NCBI GenBank assembly: GCA_030592245.1
Contig: JAUVJV010000024.1
Location: 1-12,329, forward strand
DNA length: 12,329 nucleotides
Source: Candidatus Eiseniibacteriota bacterium
GTDB lineage: Bacteria > Arandabacterota > Arandabacteria > Arandabacterales > Arandabacteraceae
Direction of reading: 5' to 3'
Both the position numbers and the translations under genes were made by a program. The notes below the pieces were generated by a model, which ran no database searches, had not been told where the DNA came from, and worked only from the letters and a program-made list of their open reading frames with translations. This document shows positions 1-8,368 of this stretch, in pieces. Numbering within the stretch: the first letter of the stretch is position 1; every line of letters starts with the position of its first letter.

Positions 1-1068
1 GAGCATCCCGCAGGATGCAAGCAGGATCATGGATGATGTTCCCCCGTAACTCATGAACGGGAGCGGAAGCCCGGCGGTCGGAAGCAGCCCGGTGCAAACG
101 CCGGCATTCGCGCAGAAGTAGGCGGCGACCGACATGGTGATGCCGACAGCCAGGATGGACGAGAAACCTGTCTGGGCTCTCTTGGCCACCCTGAGTCCGC
201 GCCAGACGAAGATGAAGAACAATCCAATGATGCCTAAGAGACCCAGGAAACCGATCTCCTCCGCCATGATCGCAAACACGAAATCCGTATGCGCGTCCGG
301 CACGAACAGGTACTTCTGGTTGCTCATGCCTATGCCGACTCCCTTCAGTCCACCCGCGCCGATCGCAATCAGGGACTGCCATAGCTGGTAACCTATGCCC
401 CGGGGCGAGATGTCCGCGGTCGGCCCGAACCTTGCCCAGTTGTAGCCGGTCAGGCGCATGATCAACAGGATCAACCCTGCGCTTCCGCCCAGACCGGCTG
501 CCAGATGCACTATTCTCGCGCCACTGGCAAAAAGAACGATCGAGCCGATCAGGAGCAACATACCGGCCGTGCCAACATTGGGTTCCAGGGCTGTCACGGT
601 GGCTGCCACCCCGATTACGGCGAATGCAGGGACAAAGCCTCTGGCGAAGTCCTTCATTTTCTCACCCTTGCGCGTAGCGAAATCAGCAACATAGAGGATC
701 AGGGCGATCTTTGCGAGCTCGGACGGCTGAAAAGAGAACGGACCCATCCTGAGCCAACGACACGAGCCACGCACGCAGGACCTCAACGGATTGGGCACGA
801 CGGTAAGAAAGAGAAGACCGATCGAGAGAATCATGAGCGGCTTGGCCATTGCCCGCAGCGGACTCTCCCCGGCCTTCGTGAAGACATACATGAGGATCAG
901 GCCCAGCATCACCCTGAGGAGGTGATTCCTCAAGAAGAAACTGGCGTCGTGCGCTCTTGTAGTCTCGATGGCGATCCGGTAGCTGGAGCTGTAGACCATC
1001 ACCAGGCCTGTCAGCATCAGCGCCAGAACCACGAAGATCAGGGTCTTGTCCGGTCCATAACTATTCAT
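1..1068 (-). CDS. ftsW: FtsW, septal peptidoglycan glycosyltransferase (SEDS family), C-terminus cut by window edge
   Basis: SEDS-family membrane protein that polymerises lipid II into septal glycan strands together with FtsI. The 356 visible residues stay open to the left edge, so only a short C-terminal tail is missing. Seen directly: many hydrophobic segments (the first at about residues 9-27); QPSELAK at 114-120; the QS-AIG-GG-G-G block at 231-247; PDAHTDF at 257-263, where family knowledge places the catalytic Asp (D262 here); EEIG at 270-273; and PLPFMSYGGTS at 335-345. The ATG at 1068 lies inside the end of murD (8-nt overlap), with GAGG about 9 nt upstream, so translation is probably coupled. 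Odd: the usual QPD-GT motif reads LEPNVGTA (161-168), and the extracellular stretch at 95-103 has two Cys. RodA is the main alternative, but a place after murD in a dcw cluster favours FtsW. Confidence 0.95.
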   Translation of the reverse strand, partial: MNSYGPDKTLIFVVLALMLTGLVMVYSSSYRIAIETTRAHDASFFLRNHLLRVMLGLILMYVFTKAGESPLRAMAKPLMILSIGLLFLTVVPNPLRSCVRGSCRWLRMGPFSFQPSELAKIALILYVADFATRKGEKMKDFARGFVPAFAVIGVAATVTALEPNVGTAGMLLLIGSIVLFASGARIVHLAAGLGGSAGLILLIMRLTGYNWARFGPTADISPRGIGYQLWQSLIAIGAGGLKGVGIGMSNQKYLFVPDAHTDFVFAIMAEEIGFLGLLGIIGLFFIFVWRGLRVAKRAQTGFSSILAVGITMSVAAYFCANAGVCTGLLPTAGLPLPFMSYGGTSSMILLASCGML

Positions 1069-2479
1069 GTCCGGTTGCCTCACGCTCTTCCTTAAGCTTA
1101 CGGACTGCCTTTTTGAACTCCCGCCCCCTATGCTCGAAATCGATGAACATGTCGAAGCTGGCGCAGCCGGGGGCAAGCAAGATCCTTCCCGGCCTGGGAC
1201 AGCTCTCGAAGCTTCTCCGGAGGGCTTCCTCCAATGTGTCAGCTGGCATGACACTCACCAGCGGTGAGAACACGTCATGCAACTTCTCTTGTGCCTCTCC
1301 GATCGCAAAGATGGCATGCACCTTCTCGGCGATCAGCGAGGATACGACTGAGAAGTCTCCCCCTTTGTCTTTACCCCCTGCGATCAGCACAACGGGAGGC
1401 TCGGCGGCCTCAAGGGCGCTCACCATCGATTCGGGGTTGGTTGCTTTTGAATCGTTGATGAACTCGATTCCTTCCACCTTGTCCACATATTCGAAACGGT
1501 GCTCGAGTCCGGGGAACTCCCTCACTCCCCGCCGGATGGCCTCGGGAGAGAATCCCAGGATGGTAGCCGCCAGAGAGGCAGCAAGACTGTTGGCAAGGTT
1601 ATGCGGGCCTTTTATCCTCAGGTCGTCTGTGAGGAACACCTCTAGAGCTGTACCGCCTACCCTGACGACTACCTTTTCACCTTTCACGAAAGCACCTTCA
1701 TCGACTTCTTCTCTTATGCTGTAGAACAGCTTTTTGCATTTCACATCGCTCGAGGCCCTGATGCTGTCCGGATCGTCCAGGTTGATGATCGCGACATCAT
1801 CCGGACCCTGGTTGGCAAACAGCCGCGCCTTGCTCTCCACATAAGCCTCGTAAGATGGGTACCGGTTGAGATGGTCGGGGGTGATATTGAGAAGCACCGA
1901 CACTTCGGGGCGGAAGCTTATGCAGGTATCGAGCTGAAAACTCGAGACCTCGACCACCACGATCCAGTCTTCTCCCAGGCCCCGGGCCATCGGCGAGACC
2001 GGATAGCCTATGTTGCCGCCGACCTTCACCTTGTCGGTCCCACCGGAGAGGATTGTCCCCAGGAGGCTCACCGTGGTGCTCTTTCCATTGGTTCCGGTGA
2101 CCGCTACGAACCTGGCGTCGCTCAGGCAATAGGCAAGCTCGATCTCGCTCATCACGGTCTTGCCCTCGCCGTATGCCCAACGGATGACCTCATTGTCCAG
2201 GGGAACCCCGGGACTCACAACGAGGGCATCACAGCCGCGGGCGAAATCGACCGAGTTCTTCCCGATCTCCATATGAGCGCCACGCCGCTTAAGCCGCGCC
2301 ACCACTCCCCCGGGGAGCGGGTCGGGGCGGGCGTCGGTCACCCTGACCTTTGCGCCCAGGTCCAACAACACCTCGGAGGCTGCCACGCCGCTGCGCGCCA
2401 GGCCGACAACCAGAACGGTCATCTCCTTGAGTTCCTCTCGAGAAAACGCCTTATGCTTATCCATGACTCCGATCATCAT
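1061..2479 (-). CDS. murD: UDP-N-acetylmuramoyl-L-alanine--D-glutamate ligase MurD
   Basis: Cytoplasmic Mur ligase adding D-Glu to UDP-MurNAc-L-Ala with ATP, the second peptide step of the muropeptide precursor. The 472 residues show the three-domain layout. There is a Rossmann-like N-terminal domain (VLVVGLARSG at 22-31), the ATP loop GTNGKST at 129-135, GNIGYPV at 155-161, VEVSSFQLD at 176-184, LNITPDHLNRY at 197-207, and SK at 216-217 as the likely carbamylated lysine. Then come G-HN--N--AA at 291-301, EHRFEYV at 326-332, NDSKATN at 342-348, and the C-terminal LAPGCASFDMF with RG--FKKAV (435-459). Length is close to the family norm (about 440-470). The ATG at 2479 shares ATGA with the mraY stop, typical of coupling. 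Further in-frame ATGs follow at 2476 and 2464, so the exact start is uncertain by up to five residues. Confidence 0.97.
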   Translation of the reverse strand: MMIGVMDKHKAFSREELKEMTVLVVGLARSGVAASEVLLDLGAKVRVTDARPDPLPGGVVARLKRRGAHMEIGKNSVDFARGCDALVVSPGVPLDNEVIRWAYGEGKTVMSEIELAYCLSDARFVAVTGTNGKSTTVSLLGTILSGGTDKVKVGGNIGYPVSPMARGLGEDWIVVVEVSSFQLDTCISFRPEVSVLLNITPDHLNRYPSYEAYVESKARLFANQGPDDVAIINLDDPDSIRASSDVKCKKLFYSIREEVDEGAFVKGEKVVVRVGGTALEVFLTDDLRIKGPHNLANSLAASLAATILGFSPEAIRRGVREFPGLEHRFEYVDKVEGIEFINDSKATNPESMVSALEAAEPPVVLIAGGKDKGGDFSVVSSLIAEKVHAIFAIGEAQEKLHDVFSPLVSVMPADTLEEALRRSFESCPRPGRILLAPGCASFDMFIDFEHRGREFKKAVRKLKEEREATGHE

Positions 2480-3561
2480 CTCAACTTGAGTGTGCTAAGG
2501 GTAAGGAGCGCCAGAAGCGCCGATACTATCCAGAACCGGGTAACCAGCCTGGATTCGGGCCAGTTCATGAGCTCGAAATGGTGATGCAGCGGGGCCATCT
2601 TGAAAACCTTCTTCCCCGTCAGCCTGTATGAAAGTACCTGGATTATCACCGAGAGGGCTTCAAGCACGAATATCCCCCCGACGATCGCCAGCAGGATCTC
2701 CTGCTTAATCAGCACGGCGATGGTGGCCAGGGCGCCGCCGAGGGCAAGGGAGCCTGTGTCTCCCATGAAGACTTGCGCCGGGTGCGCATTGAACCACAGG
2801 AACCCGAGCGAGGCCCCCACCAAGGAGCCGCAGAATATGGTCAGTTCCCCGGCATGCGACAGGTGGAGTATGTTCAGGTAACTCGAGAAGGTCGCATGAC
2901 CCGTGAAATATGTGAGTCCCGCGAAGGCCGCCGCCGCTGAGACAAACATGCCTATGGCCAGGCCGTCGAGGCCGTCGGCCAGGTTCACCGCATTGGACGC
3001 GCCGGTGATCACGATGATCACAACCGGTATATACAGAAGCCCCAGATCGGGGTAGACGTTCTTGAAGAAGGGAACCGTGATTCTGGTGGCCATCAAGGGG
3101 TCTTCCGGAAACGCGACGAGCACGGTCCCTATCGACAGGACGAGCAGGGCCTGGCCGGCTATCTTGTAACGCCCGACGAGTCCGGCGTATTTATGCTTCA
3201 CGATCCTGATATAGTCATCTATGAGCCCCTTGGCACCGAGCCAGCATATGCTCACCAGGCATATCAGGACATACCTGTTGGTCAGATCCGCCCAGAGCAG
3301 CGTGGGAACCACCACGGCCACGAGAATCATTATGCCGCCCATGGTGGGCGTGCCCTTCTTGCCGGCGTGACGCTCCGGGGCATCCTCGCGGATACCGTTG
3401 AGGATCCGACGCTTCCTGAGCCACCGAATCAGTATGGGGCCGAAAACGAAACATATGAGCAGCGACGTGATAGTTGCCGAAGAGGTCCTGAAGGTTATGT
3501 ATTTGAAGAGGTTGAATATCGATACATACTCTCTAAGGGGATACAGCAGGTTATAGAACAA
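2476..3561 (-). CDS. mraY: Phospho-N-acetylmuramoyl-pentapeptide transferase MraY (TTG start)
   Basis: Polytopic membrane enzyme that transfers phospho-MurNAc-pentapeptide from UDP to undecaprenyl phosphate, making lipid I. Read from TTG it has 361 residues, the normal family length, and begins with the usual FYNLLYPLRE---IFN-F-YITFRT block. Key motifs: KKGTPTMGG at 68-76; the catalytic aspartate pair in GLIDDYI (D115, D116); NAVNLADGLDGLAIG at 190-204; FNAHPAQVFMGDTGSLALGG at 257-276 (D268); and PLHHHFE at 324-330. The frame is open upstream to 3687, but that would add residues lying inside murF and lacking family similarity. The TTG sits one nucleotide after the murF stop with a strong ribosome-binding site 6 nt away. 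Small departures: LADGLDG instead of the common LTDGLDG, and Arg119 where the motif after DD usually has Lys. The stop overlaps the murD start by 4 nt. Confidence 0.97.
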   Translation of the reverse strand: MFYNLLYPLREYVSIFNLFKYITFRTSSATITSLLICFVFGPILIRWLRKRRILNGIREDAPERHAGKKGTPTMGGIMILVAVVVPTLLWADLTNRYVLICLVSICWLGAKGLIDDYIRIVKHKYAGLVGRYKIAGQALLVLSIGTVLVAFPEDPLMATRITVPFFKNVYPDLGLLYIPVVIIVITGASNAVNLADGLDGLAIGMFVSAAAAFAGLTYFTGHATFSSYLNILHLSHAGELTIFCGSLVGASLGFLWFNAHPAQVFMGDTGSLALGGALATIAVLIKQEILLAIVGGIFVLEALSVIIQVLSYRLTGKKVFKMAPLHHHFELMNWPESRLVTRFWIVSALLALLTLSTLKLR

Positions 3562-3562
3562 C

Positions 3563-4942
3563 TCAGGCCCTCCCCTCGACTGTCGACTTGAGGAATTCAC
3601 ATATCTCTTCGAGTCCTGCCAGCCTCGACCCCTTGACGAGGATGACATCCCCCTCCCGCACAATGTCACCGATGTAGCCTTTGGCATCGGCCTTGGTCTC
3701 GAAGAAGAGCGCCGAGCCGGGGTCCATTCCTGAGGAGACCGCTTCCTCGATGGTGCTCCGGGTCCGGCCGGCGATCCCGATCAGGATATCGGTGCCCGAG
3801 GCCACCAGCATTGACCCGACCTCCCGGTGCAATTGCTCCGACTCGCTTCCCAGCTCCAACATCTCACCCAGGATAAAGATCCTCCGCAGGGCCGCCGTAG
3901 AGGAGAGAATGTCCGCTGCGGCACGTACCGAGTCGGGATTGGCATTGTATGAATCATCCACGATGGTTATTGAGGAGGCCGATGAGATCTTCACCCTCAC
4001 GGGCTCAAAGGACCCAAGGGCTTCGGCCGCATCTGCCACCTCGATCTCAAGCAGGCTTGCCGCCGCGATCGCGGCCAGCGCATTGTAGACATTGTGAAGA
4101 CCGGGAGCCTTGATCGTCACCTCGTGCCCGGCCACGGTGAAGGTGCTGCCGCCGCCGAGCTGCCTCACTCCGGCGGCACGGAACATCGCTTCTCCTTCAA
4201 CCGCGAACGTGACGAGGTCGGCATCGATATCTGTAAGAACGTCCCCGAGTACGCGGTCATCCGCGTTCACGACACCGGTACCGCCGGGTTCCAGGTGGCG
4301 CAGGACATCGCTCTTCTCGCTGGCGATCTCCTCCACCGAACCGAAGAATCCGATATGCGCACGGCCCACATTGGTCAGCACACCGATATGCGGCCGAGCG
4401 ATCTGAGTGAGCCTGGCTATCTCGCCGCGGTGGTTGCTGCCCAGCTCCATCACCAGCACTTCGCTTTCTTCTCCCGCTCCGAGGATGGCAAGCGGCACCC
4501 CGATATGGTTGTTGAAGTTGCCCGGGCTCTTGAACACAGTCATCGCTCCGGAGAGGATGTGCGCGAGCATTTCCTTGGTGGTAGTCTTTCCGTTCGAACC
4601 ACTGATGACTATTACCGGTACCTGGATACTGTCCCTGGCATGGACGGCAAGCCGCTGAAGGGCAGAGAGCGGAGAATCAACGGTTATCTGAATGAAATCA
4701 GCCGGAAGGCCGTCAACCGCCTCGGATACGACCGCGGCTGCGGCTCCCCTGGTCCGGGCGTCCCGAACGAACTCGCGCCCATCGCGGGCATCACCCTTGA
4801 GGGCGAAGAACAGGTCGCCGGGCTCAAGCAGCCTGCTGTCGAAGGCGTACCCGCCCGTGAAACTCCCCCCGCCTGCGGGATGGCCGGAGACAATGCTGCC
4901 ACCGATTATGTTTGCGATCTCCATGATGCTAAGCTCTCGCAT
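3563..4942 (-). CDS. murF: UDP-N-acetylmuramoyl-tripeptide--D-alanyl-D-alanine ligase MurF
   Basis: Cytoplasmic Mur ligase adding D-Ala-D-Ala to the UDP-MurNAc-tripeptide, completing the pentapeptide used by MraY. From ATG 4942 it has 459 residues, the usual length. Evidence in order: the N-terminal LSIMEIANIIGG block typical of MurF (4-15); AFDSR at 33-37; the ATP loop GSNGKTTTKE at 115-124; GNFNNHIGVPLAIL at 141-154; MELGSNHRGEI at 165-175; VLTNVGRAHIGFFGS at 188-202; GLHNVYNALAA at 281-291; DDSYNANPDSVRAA at 329-342; ILGEMLELG at 357-365; and VILVKGSR at 433-440. The start overlaps murE by 14 nt. The frame is open upstream to 5059, but those residues lie inside murE and do not look like MurF. 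An ATG at 4924 would remove the conserved N-terminal block. The region before DDSYNANP (about 311-328) lacks the GR usually found there. Confidence 0.96.
   Translation of the reverse strand: MRELSIMEIANIIGGSIVSGHPAGGGSFTGGYAFDSRLLEPGDLFFALKGDARDGREFVRDARTRGAAAAVVSEAVDGLPADFIQITVDSPLSALQRLAVHARDSIQVPVIVISGSNGKTTTKEMLAHILSGAMTVFKSPGNFNNHIGVPLAILGAGEESEVLVMELGSNHRGEIARLTQIARPHIGVLTNVGRAHIGFFGSVEEIASEKSDVLRHLEPGGTGVVNADDRVLGDVLTDIDADLVTFAVEGEAMFRAAGVRQLGGGSTFTVAGHEVTIKAPGLHNVYNALAAIAAASLLEIEVADAAEALGSFEPVRVKISSASSITIVDDSYNANPDSVRAAADILSSTAALRRIFILGEMLELGSESEQLHREVGSMLVASGTDILIGIAGRTRSTIEEAVSSGMDPGSALFFETKADAKGYIGDIVREGDVILVKGSRLAGLEEICEFLKSTVEGRA
3568..3576 (-). promoter_or_regulatory. Ribosome-binding site that fixes the mraY TTG start
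   Basis: Reading the minus strand, AGGGGAGGG ends 6 nt before the TTG at 3561. It lies within the final codons of murF. Its strength and spacing, together with protein similarity starting at this point, support TTG as the true start rather than the longer upstream reading. Confidence 0.75.
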
Positions 4943-6446
4943 CGGCAATTGCCCCGAATGCCTTCCTGACAGCTTCGCGGTCGTCAAAACTCCTGCGGTT
5001 GCTGCCGATGATCTGATAGTCTTCATGTCCCTTGCCGGCGACCACGATGATGTCGCCACGGCTGCTTAAAGCGACCGCCCGGGTGATCGCCTCTTCTCTT
5101 TCGGGTATCACTTCGTGGACCGCGCCCCCCGGCAGGCCACGCACGATGTCCTCGATTATCTTGAGCGGGTCCTCAGTCCTGGGGTTATCGGAGGTCACGA
5201 TGGTGACATCGGCCATCTCACCCGCGATCCTGCCCATCTGCGGCCGCTTGCCGTGGTCCCTGTCGCCGCCACATCCGAACACGCAGATCAGCCTGCCGCT
5301 CGAGATCTGCCGGACATCGCTTAAGAGCCGGCGAAGCGCGTCGGGCGTATGTGCGTAATCGACTATTGCCAGCCTTTCAGGGCCGGGGATTGCCTCCATC
5401 CTGCCCGGCACGCCATGTACGGCCTCGATACCGGCCGCGATGGCGTCATGTCCGATACCGAGAAGGATCGCGACGGCATAGGCGCTCAAGATGTTCTCGG
5501 CATTCATATTGCCTTTAAGCGTTGTATGCAGGGACCTGGTCTCGCCCAGGTGGCTCACTTTAAGCGTGGTGCCATCCCAACCGAGATCCTCGATCTCTCC
5601 CGTGATGTCGGCCTCACCACCGATCGAATAGGTGAGACAATCAAGCGGCGTGGTCCTCACGATCCGTCTGCCGGTGGGATCCCCCACATTGACCGCCGCC
5701 TTGCGGCCGCTGCCGAAATGATGACCCCCCGTCCCACAATGGTCTTCCCCATCAGAGCCACCCTCCGCACCGGCGAAGAGCTCCATCTTGGTCCGGGCGT
5801 ACTCTTCAAGATCACGATGAAAGTCGAGATGGTCACGGCTCAGATTGGTGAAGGCGACCACATCGAAGTCGACGTGATCGACCCTGCGCTGCGCGATCGA
5901 GTGGGACGATACCTCCATGACGCAATACTCGAGACCCTGGTCAAGCATCGTCCTCATGTACTTGTGAAGTTCGGTAGCCTCAGGCGTGGTGAACCGGTCC
6001 TGCCGAAGCGAATCGCCGACCCAATGTCCAAGCGTGCCCAGCACGCCGACCGGTTTCCCCCAGGCTTCTATGATCGAGCGGATGATGTAGACCGTGGTCG
6101 TTTTCCCGTTGGTACCGGTAATGCCTGTGACCTTGAGTTCACGTGACGGCTTCCCGTAGAAGCGTGAGGCCACGAGCGCGAGGGCAGCCCTGACGTCCTC
6201 GACGATGACCTGGGTTACGGGAGAATCGGTGGTGACGCGCCGCTCGGCGAGGATCACCGAAGCTCCTTGCTTCGCCGCCTGACCGGCATAGTCGTGACCG
6301 TCGACGTGCGCTCCGCTGATGCAGGCGAAGAGGCTGCCCTTGCCTGCCTTGCGGGAATCGGAGGTTATCCCGGTGATCACTGCATCCGCCTCGCCGATGA
6401 GTTCGCGCGCTTCGTTGGGGGCGAGGATACTGCCAAGCCTCATCAT
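4929..6446 (-). CDS. murE: UDP-N-acetylmuramoyl-L-alanyl-D-glutamate--2,6-diaminopimelate ligase MurE
   Basis: Cytoplasmic Mur ligase adding the third stem-peptide residue. From ATG 6446 it has 505 residues. Seen: TSDSR at 28-32; the ATP loop GTNGKTTT at 111-118; GTLG at 137-140; TTPEATELH at 153-161; MEVSSHS at 177-183; FTNLSRDHLDFH at 199-210; YARTK with K220 as the likely carbamylated lysine; VDYAHTPDAL at 362-371; GCGGDRDHGKRPQMG at 391-405; DNPRTEDP at 420-427; and GKGHEDYQ at 471-478. By family knowledge DNPR marks meso-diaminopimelate enzymes rather than lysine ones, so the wall is inferred to be mDAP type. Odd: an extra Gly/Asp/His-rich segment at about 225-248 lies between the lysine loop and AAVNVGDPTGRR, where relatives usually go quickly to a VN-DD motif. 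The start overlaps the ftsI stop as ATGA; a longer reading from 6614 lies inside ftsI and is rejected. An in-frame second ATG at 6443 is also possible. Confidence 0.96.
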   Translation of the reverse strand: MMRLGSILAPNEARELIGEADAVITGITSDSRKAGKGSLFACISGAHVDGHDYAGQAAKQGASVILAERRVTTDSPVTQVIVEDVRAALALVASRFYGKPSRELKVTGITGTNGKTTTVYIIRSIIEAWGKPVGVLGTLGHWVGDSLRQDRFTTPEATELHKYMRTMLDQGLEYCVMEVSSHSIAQRRVDHVDFDVVAFTNLSRDHLDFHRDLEEYARTKMELFAGAEGGSDGEDHCGTGGHHFGSGRKAAVNVGDPTGRRIVRTTPLDCLTYSIGGEADITGEIEDLGWDGTTLKVSHLGETRSLHTTLKGNMNAENILSAYAVAILLGIGHDAIAAGIEAVHGVPGRMEAIPGPERLAIVDYAHTPDALRRLLSDVRQISSGRLICVFGCGGDRDHGKRPQMGRIAGEMADVTIVTSDNPRTEDPLKIIEDIVRGLPGGAVHEVIPEREEAITRAVALSSRGDIIVVAGKGHEDYQIIGSNRRSFDDREAVRKAFGAIADARA

Positions 6447-8368
6447 CGCCCCCCGCCAAGCGTGAGGTGACAGATTCTCCGGCCCTGCAGTCTTGCCCGC
6501 GCGAGCGGATCCTGGGCGACCACGGTTCCCGATCCCTTCGCTCTCCAGGCGAAGCCGGCTGCTTCCAGGACCTCCGCGGCCTCGCGGAGGGTCAAGCCGG
6601 TGACCGGCGGACACGCAATCTGGATCCCGCCATCGTCGCCCGGCCCCGGAACAGCGGCTGCCGAGGAGACCATGGCATCGACGGGAGGAAACAGGCTTTC
6701 GTTGCAGTGCGCCACCCTCGGGCAGACCGAGGGGACTATGCTCTTGTCATCCCTGAAGATCTGAGCCAGGACATCCTTGAACACCGGTCCGCAGACATAC
6801 CCACCATAGTGGCAGGCGCCGGAGGGTTCGTCGATGATGACCACGCATACGTACCTGGGATTCCCGGCGGGTATAAACCCGGCAAAGACTGAGGTGTGCT
6901 TTCCGGCAATGTATCCGCCTCGCGCGGCCTTCTGACCAGTCCCTGTCTTCCCCGCGACGCGGATGCCGGGTATCGAGGCCAGAGTGCCGGTGCCTCCCTG
7001 CACCACCGACTCCAGCAGCTCGGTCATCTCCACGGTTGTCTCTTTGCCGATGACCCTTCTCACAGTCTTTGCCGGGTACTTCTTCTTCACTTTTCCGTTT
7101 TCGTCTATGATGGCTCTTACGAGTCTCGGTTTCATCAGGTTGCCGCCGTTGGCAACGGCCGCGTAAGCCATTGTGAGCTGCAGGGCCGTTACTCCTATCT
7201 CCTGCCCCATCGCGAGAGTCTCCAGGGACCTCTTCGACCAGGACGCCGGCTCCCTCAGGATGCCGGCCGATTCACCCTCAAGGTCGATTCCCGTCTTCGT
7301 GCCAAAGCCGAACGCGAGCATGTAGCGGTAGAAATCTTCACATCCCACTTGACGGGCGACCATCGAAGCCGCGACATTACTGGATATGGCGAAGGCCTCT
7401 ATGAGGGGCAGCGCCTCGTCCCGGGGGTGATCGTCCGTTATCCATCCGCCGGGCACCTTGAGTTTTCCATGGTTGGTGTCGAAGATGCTCAGGCTGTCGA
7501 CCCTCTTGAGGTCCAGCGCCGTCGCATAAGTGCACAGCTTGAAGGCTGAACCCGGTTCGAATACCACTCTCACCGGGAAGTTCCTGTTCCGCGGGCTGCT
7601 GGCCATGGCCAGTATGTCCCCGGTCCAGGGGTCGACGACCAGGACACACCCGCCCTTTGCCCCATGCGCTTCGATAGCTTCATCCAGGGCTTTCTCGGCC
7701 GTGAGCTGGAGATCGATGTCCAGGGTAAGAATCATGGAGTGCCCGGCCACGGACTCCTCAACCACCGCTTCCACGCAGGGTATCGGTCTGCCGCGCGCAT
7801 CCCTGAGATGGCGGCGAACCCCGGCGGTACCCTTGAGCATCTCATCGAACCTCAGCTCGATCCCGCTCAGGGGCTCCTCATATGCGGATAAGCAACCCAG
7901 GACACCCGAAGCCGCACTGTCGAAAGGCCTGACGCGGGTCCCTGCCGGCTCGATAACGACGCCCTTGAGTCCGAGCCGCCGGATCGCCAGGGCTCGTTCC
8001 ACGTCCAGGGCAAGGTCGATAAGAACATAGCGGTTCTTCTTGTTGAGTAGTTTCCTCTGGAGCTTATGTCTGTTGCATCCGGCGATCCCGGAAACCGAGG
8101 ATGCCGCGAGGGCCGCATCATCGACCATGGATGGATCGGCGTATACCCGGTAGGCCGGCATCGTGGTGGCAAGGACCCGGCCGGTCCGGTCATAGATCGT
8201 GCCTCTCTTGGCGGGGATGGGCCTGAGGTAGCCGTGCTGGCCCACGGCGATGGCCTTGTAGTAGTCGTGATCGACTATCTGGACTGAAACCAGTTTGGCG
8301 ACGAGGATGACCGCGAATGCCACAAAGCCTACAAGCAGCACCAGAAGCCTTCCTACGCCGGGCCTCAC
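6443..8368 (-). CDS. ftsI: FtsI/PBP2-type septal peptidoglycan transpeptidase with C-terminal PASTA domain (GTG start)
   Basis: Class B penicillin-binding protein cross-linking septal peptidoglycan, partner of FtsW. The 641 residues contain a short cytoplasmic start, one membrane anchor (about 7-29), the PBP dimerisation-type domain (RGTIYDRTGRVLA at 55-67), then the transpeptidase domain. Its three catalytic motifs are present: SAFK (S274 nucleophile, K277), SSN (329-331) and KTGTGQ (474-479). A low-complexity linker (about 541-585) leads to one PASTA domain (about 586-638: PPVTGLTLREAAEVLEAAGF, then VVAQDPLA). PASTA-tailed septal PBPs are known from SpoVD/Pbp2x-type proteins and from FCB-group bacteria, while Proteobacterial FtsI usually lacks one. 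The GTG start directly abuts the ftsL stop with GGGAGG 7 nt upstream. SpoVD is an alternative name, but nothing here suggests sporulation. Confidence 0.95.
   Translation of the reverse strand: MRPGVGRLLVLLVGFVAFAVILVAKLVSVQIVDHDYYKAIAVGQHGYLRPIPAKRGTIYDRTGRVLATTMPAYRVYADPSMVDDAALAASSVSGIAGCNRHKLQRKLLNKKNRYVLIDLALDVERALAIRRLGLKGVVIEPAGTRVRPFDSAASGVLGCLSAYEEPLSGIELRFDEMLKGTAGVRRHLRDARGRPIPCVEAVVEESVAGHSMILTLDIDLQLTAEKALDEAIEAHGAKGGCVLVVDPWTGDILAMASSPRNRNFPVRVVFEPGSAFKLCTYATALDLKRVDSLSIFDTNHGKLKVPGGWITDDHPRDEALPLIEAFAISSNVAASMVARQVGCEDFYRYMLAFGFGTKTGIDLEGESAGILREPASWSKRSLETLAMGQEIGVTALQLTMAYAAVANGGNLMKPRLVRAIIDENGKVKKKYPAKTVRRVIGKETTVEMTELLESVVQGGTGTLASIPGIRVAGKTGTGQKAARGGYIAGKHTSVFAGFIPAGNPRYVCVVIIDEPSGACHYGGYVCGPVFKDVLAQIFRDDKSIVPSVCPRVAHCNESLFPPVDAMVSSAAAVPGPGDDGGIQIACPPVTGLTLREAAEVLEAAGFAWRAKGSGTVVAQDPLARARLQGRRICHLTLGGGR

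Noticed and set aside
3562..3687. Longer mraY reading starting at 3687
   Set aside because: The extra 42 residues lie inside murF and show no MraY similarity; the family N-terminus begins at the TTG at 3561 with a strong ribosome-binding site.
4943..5059. Longer murF reading starting at 5059
   Set aside because: It would overlap murE by 131 nt and precede the conserved MurF N-terminal block; ATG 4942 fits family length.
6447..6614. Longer murE reading starting at 6614
   Set aside because: The added residues overlap the PASTA-coding end of ftsI and are Arg/Gly/Pro rich; the ATGA junction at 6446 fits the operon pattern.
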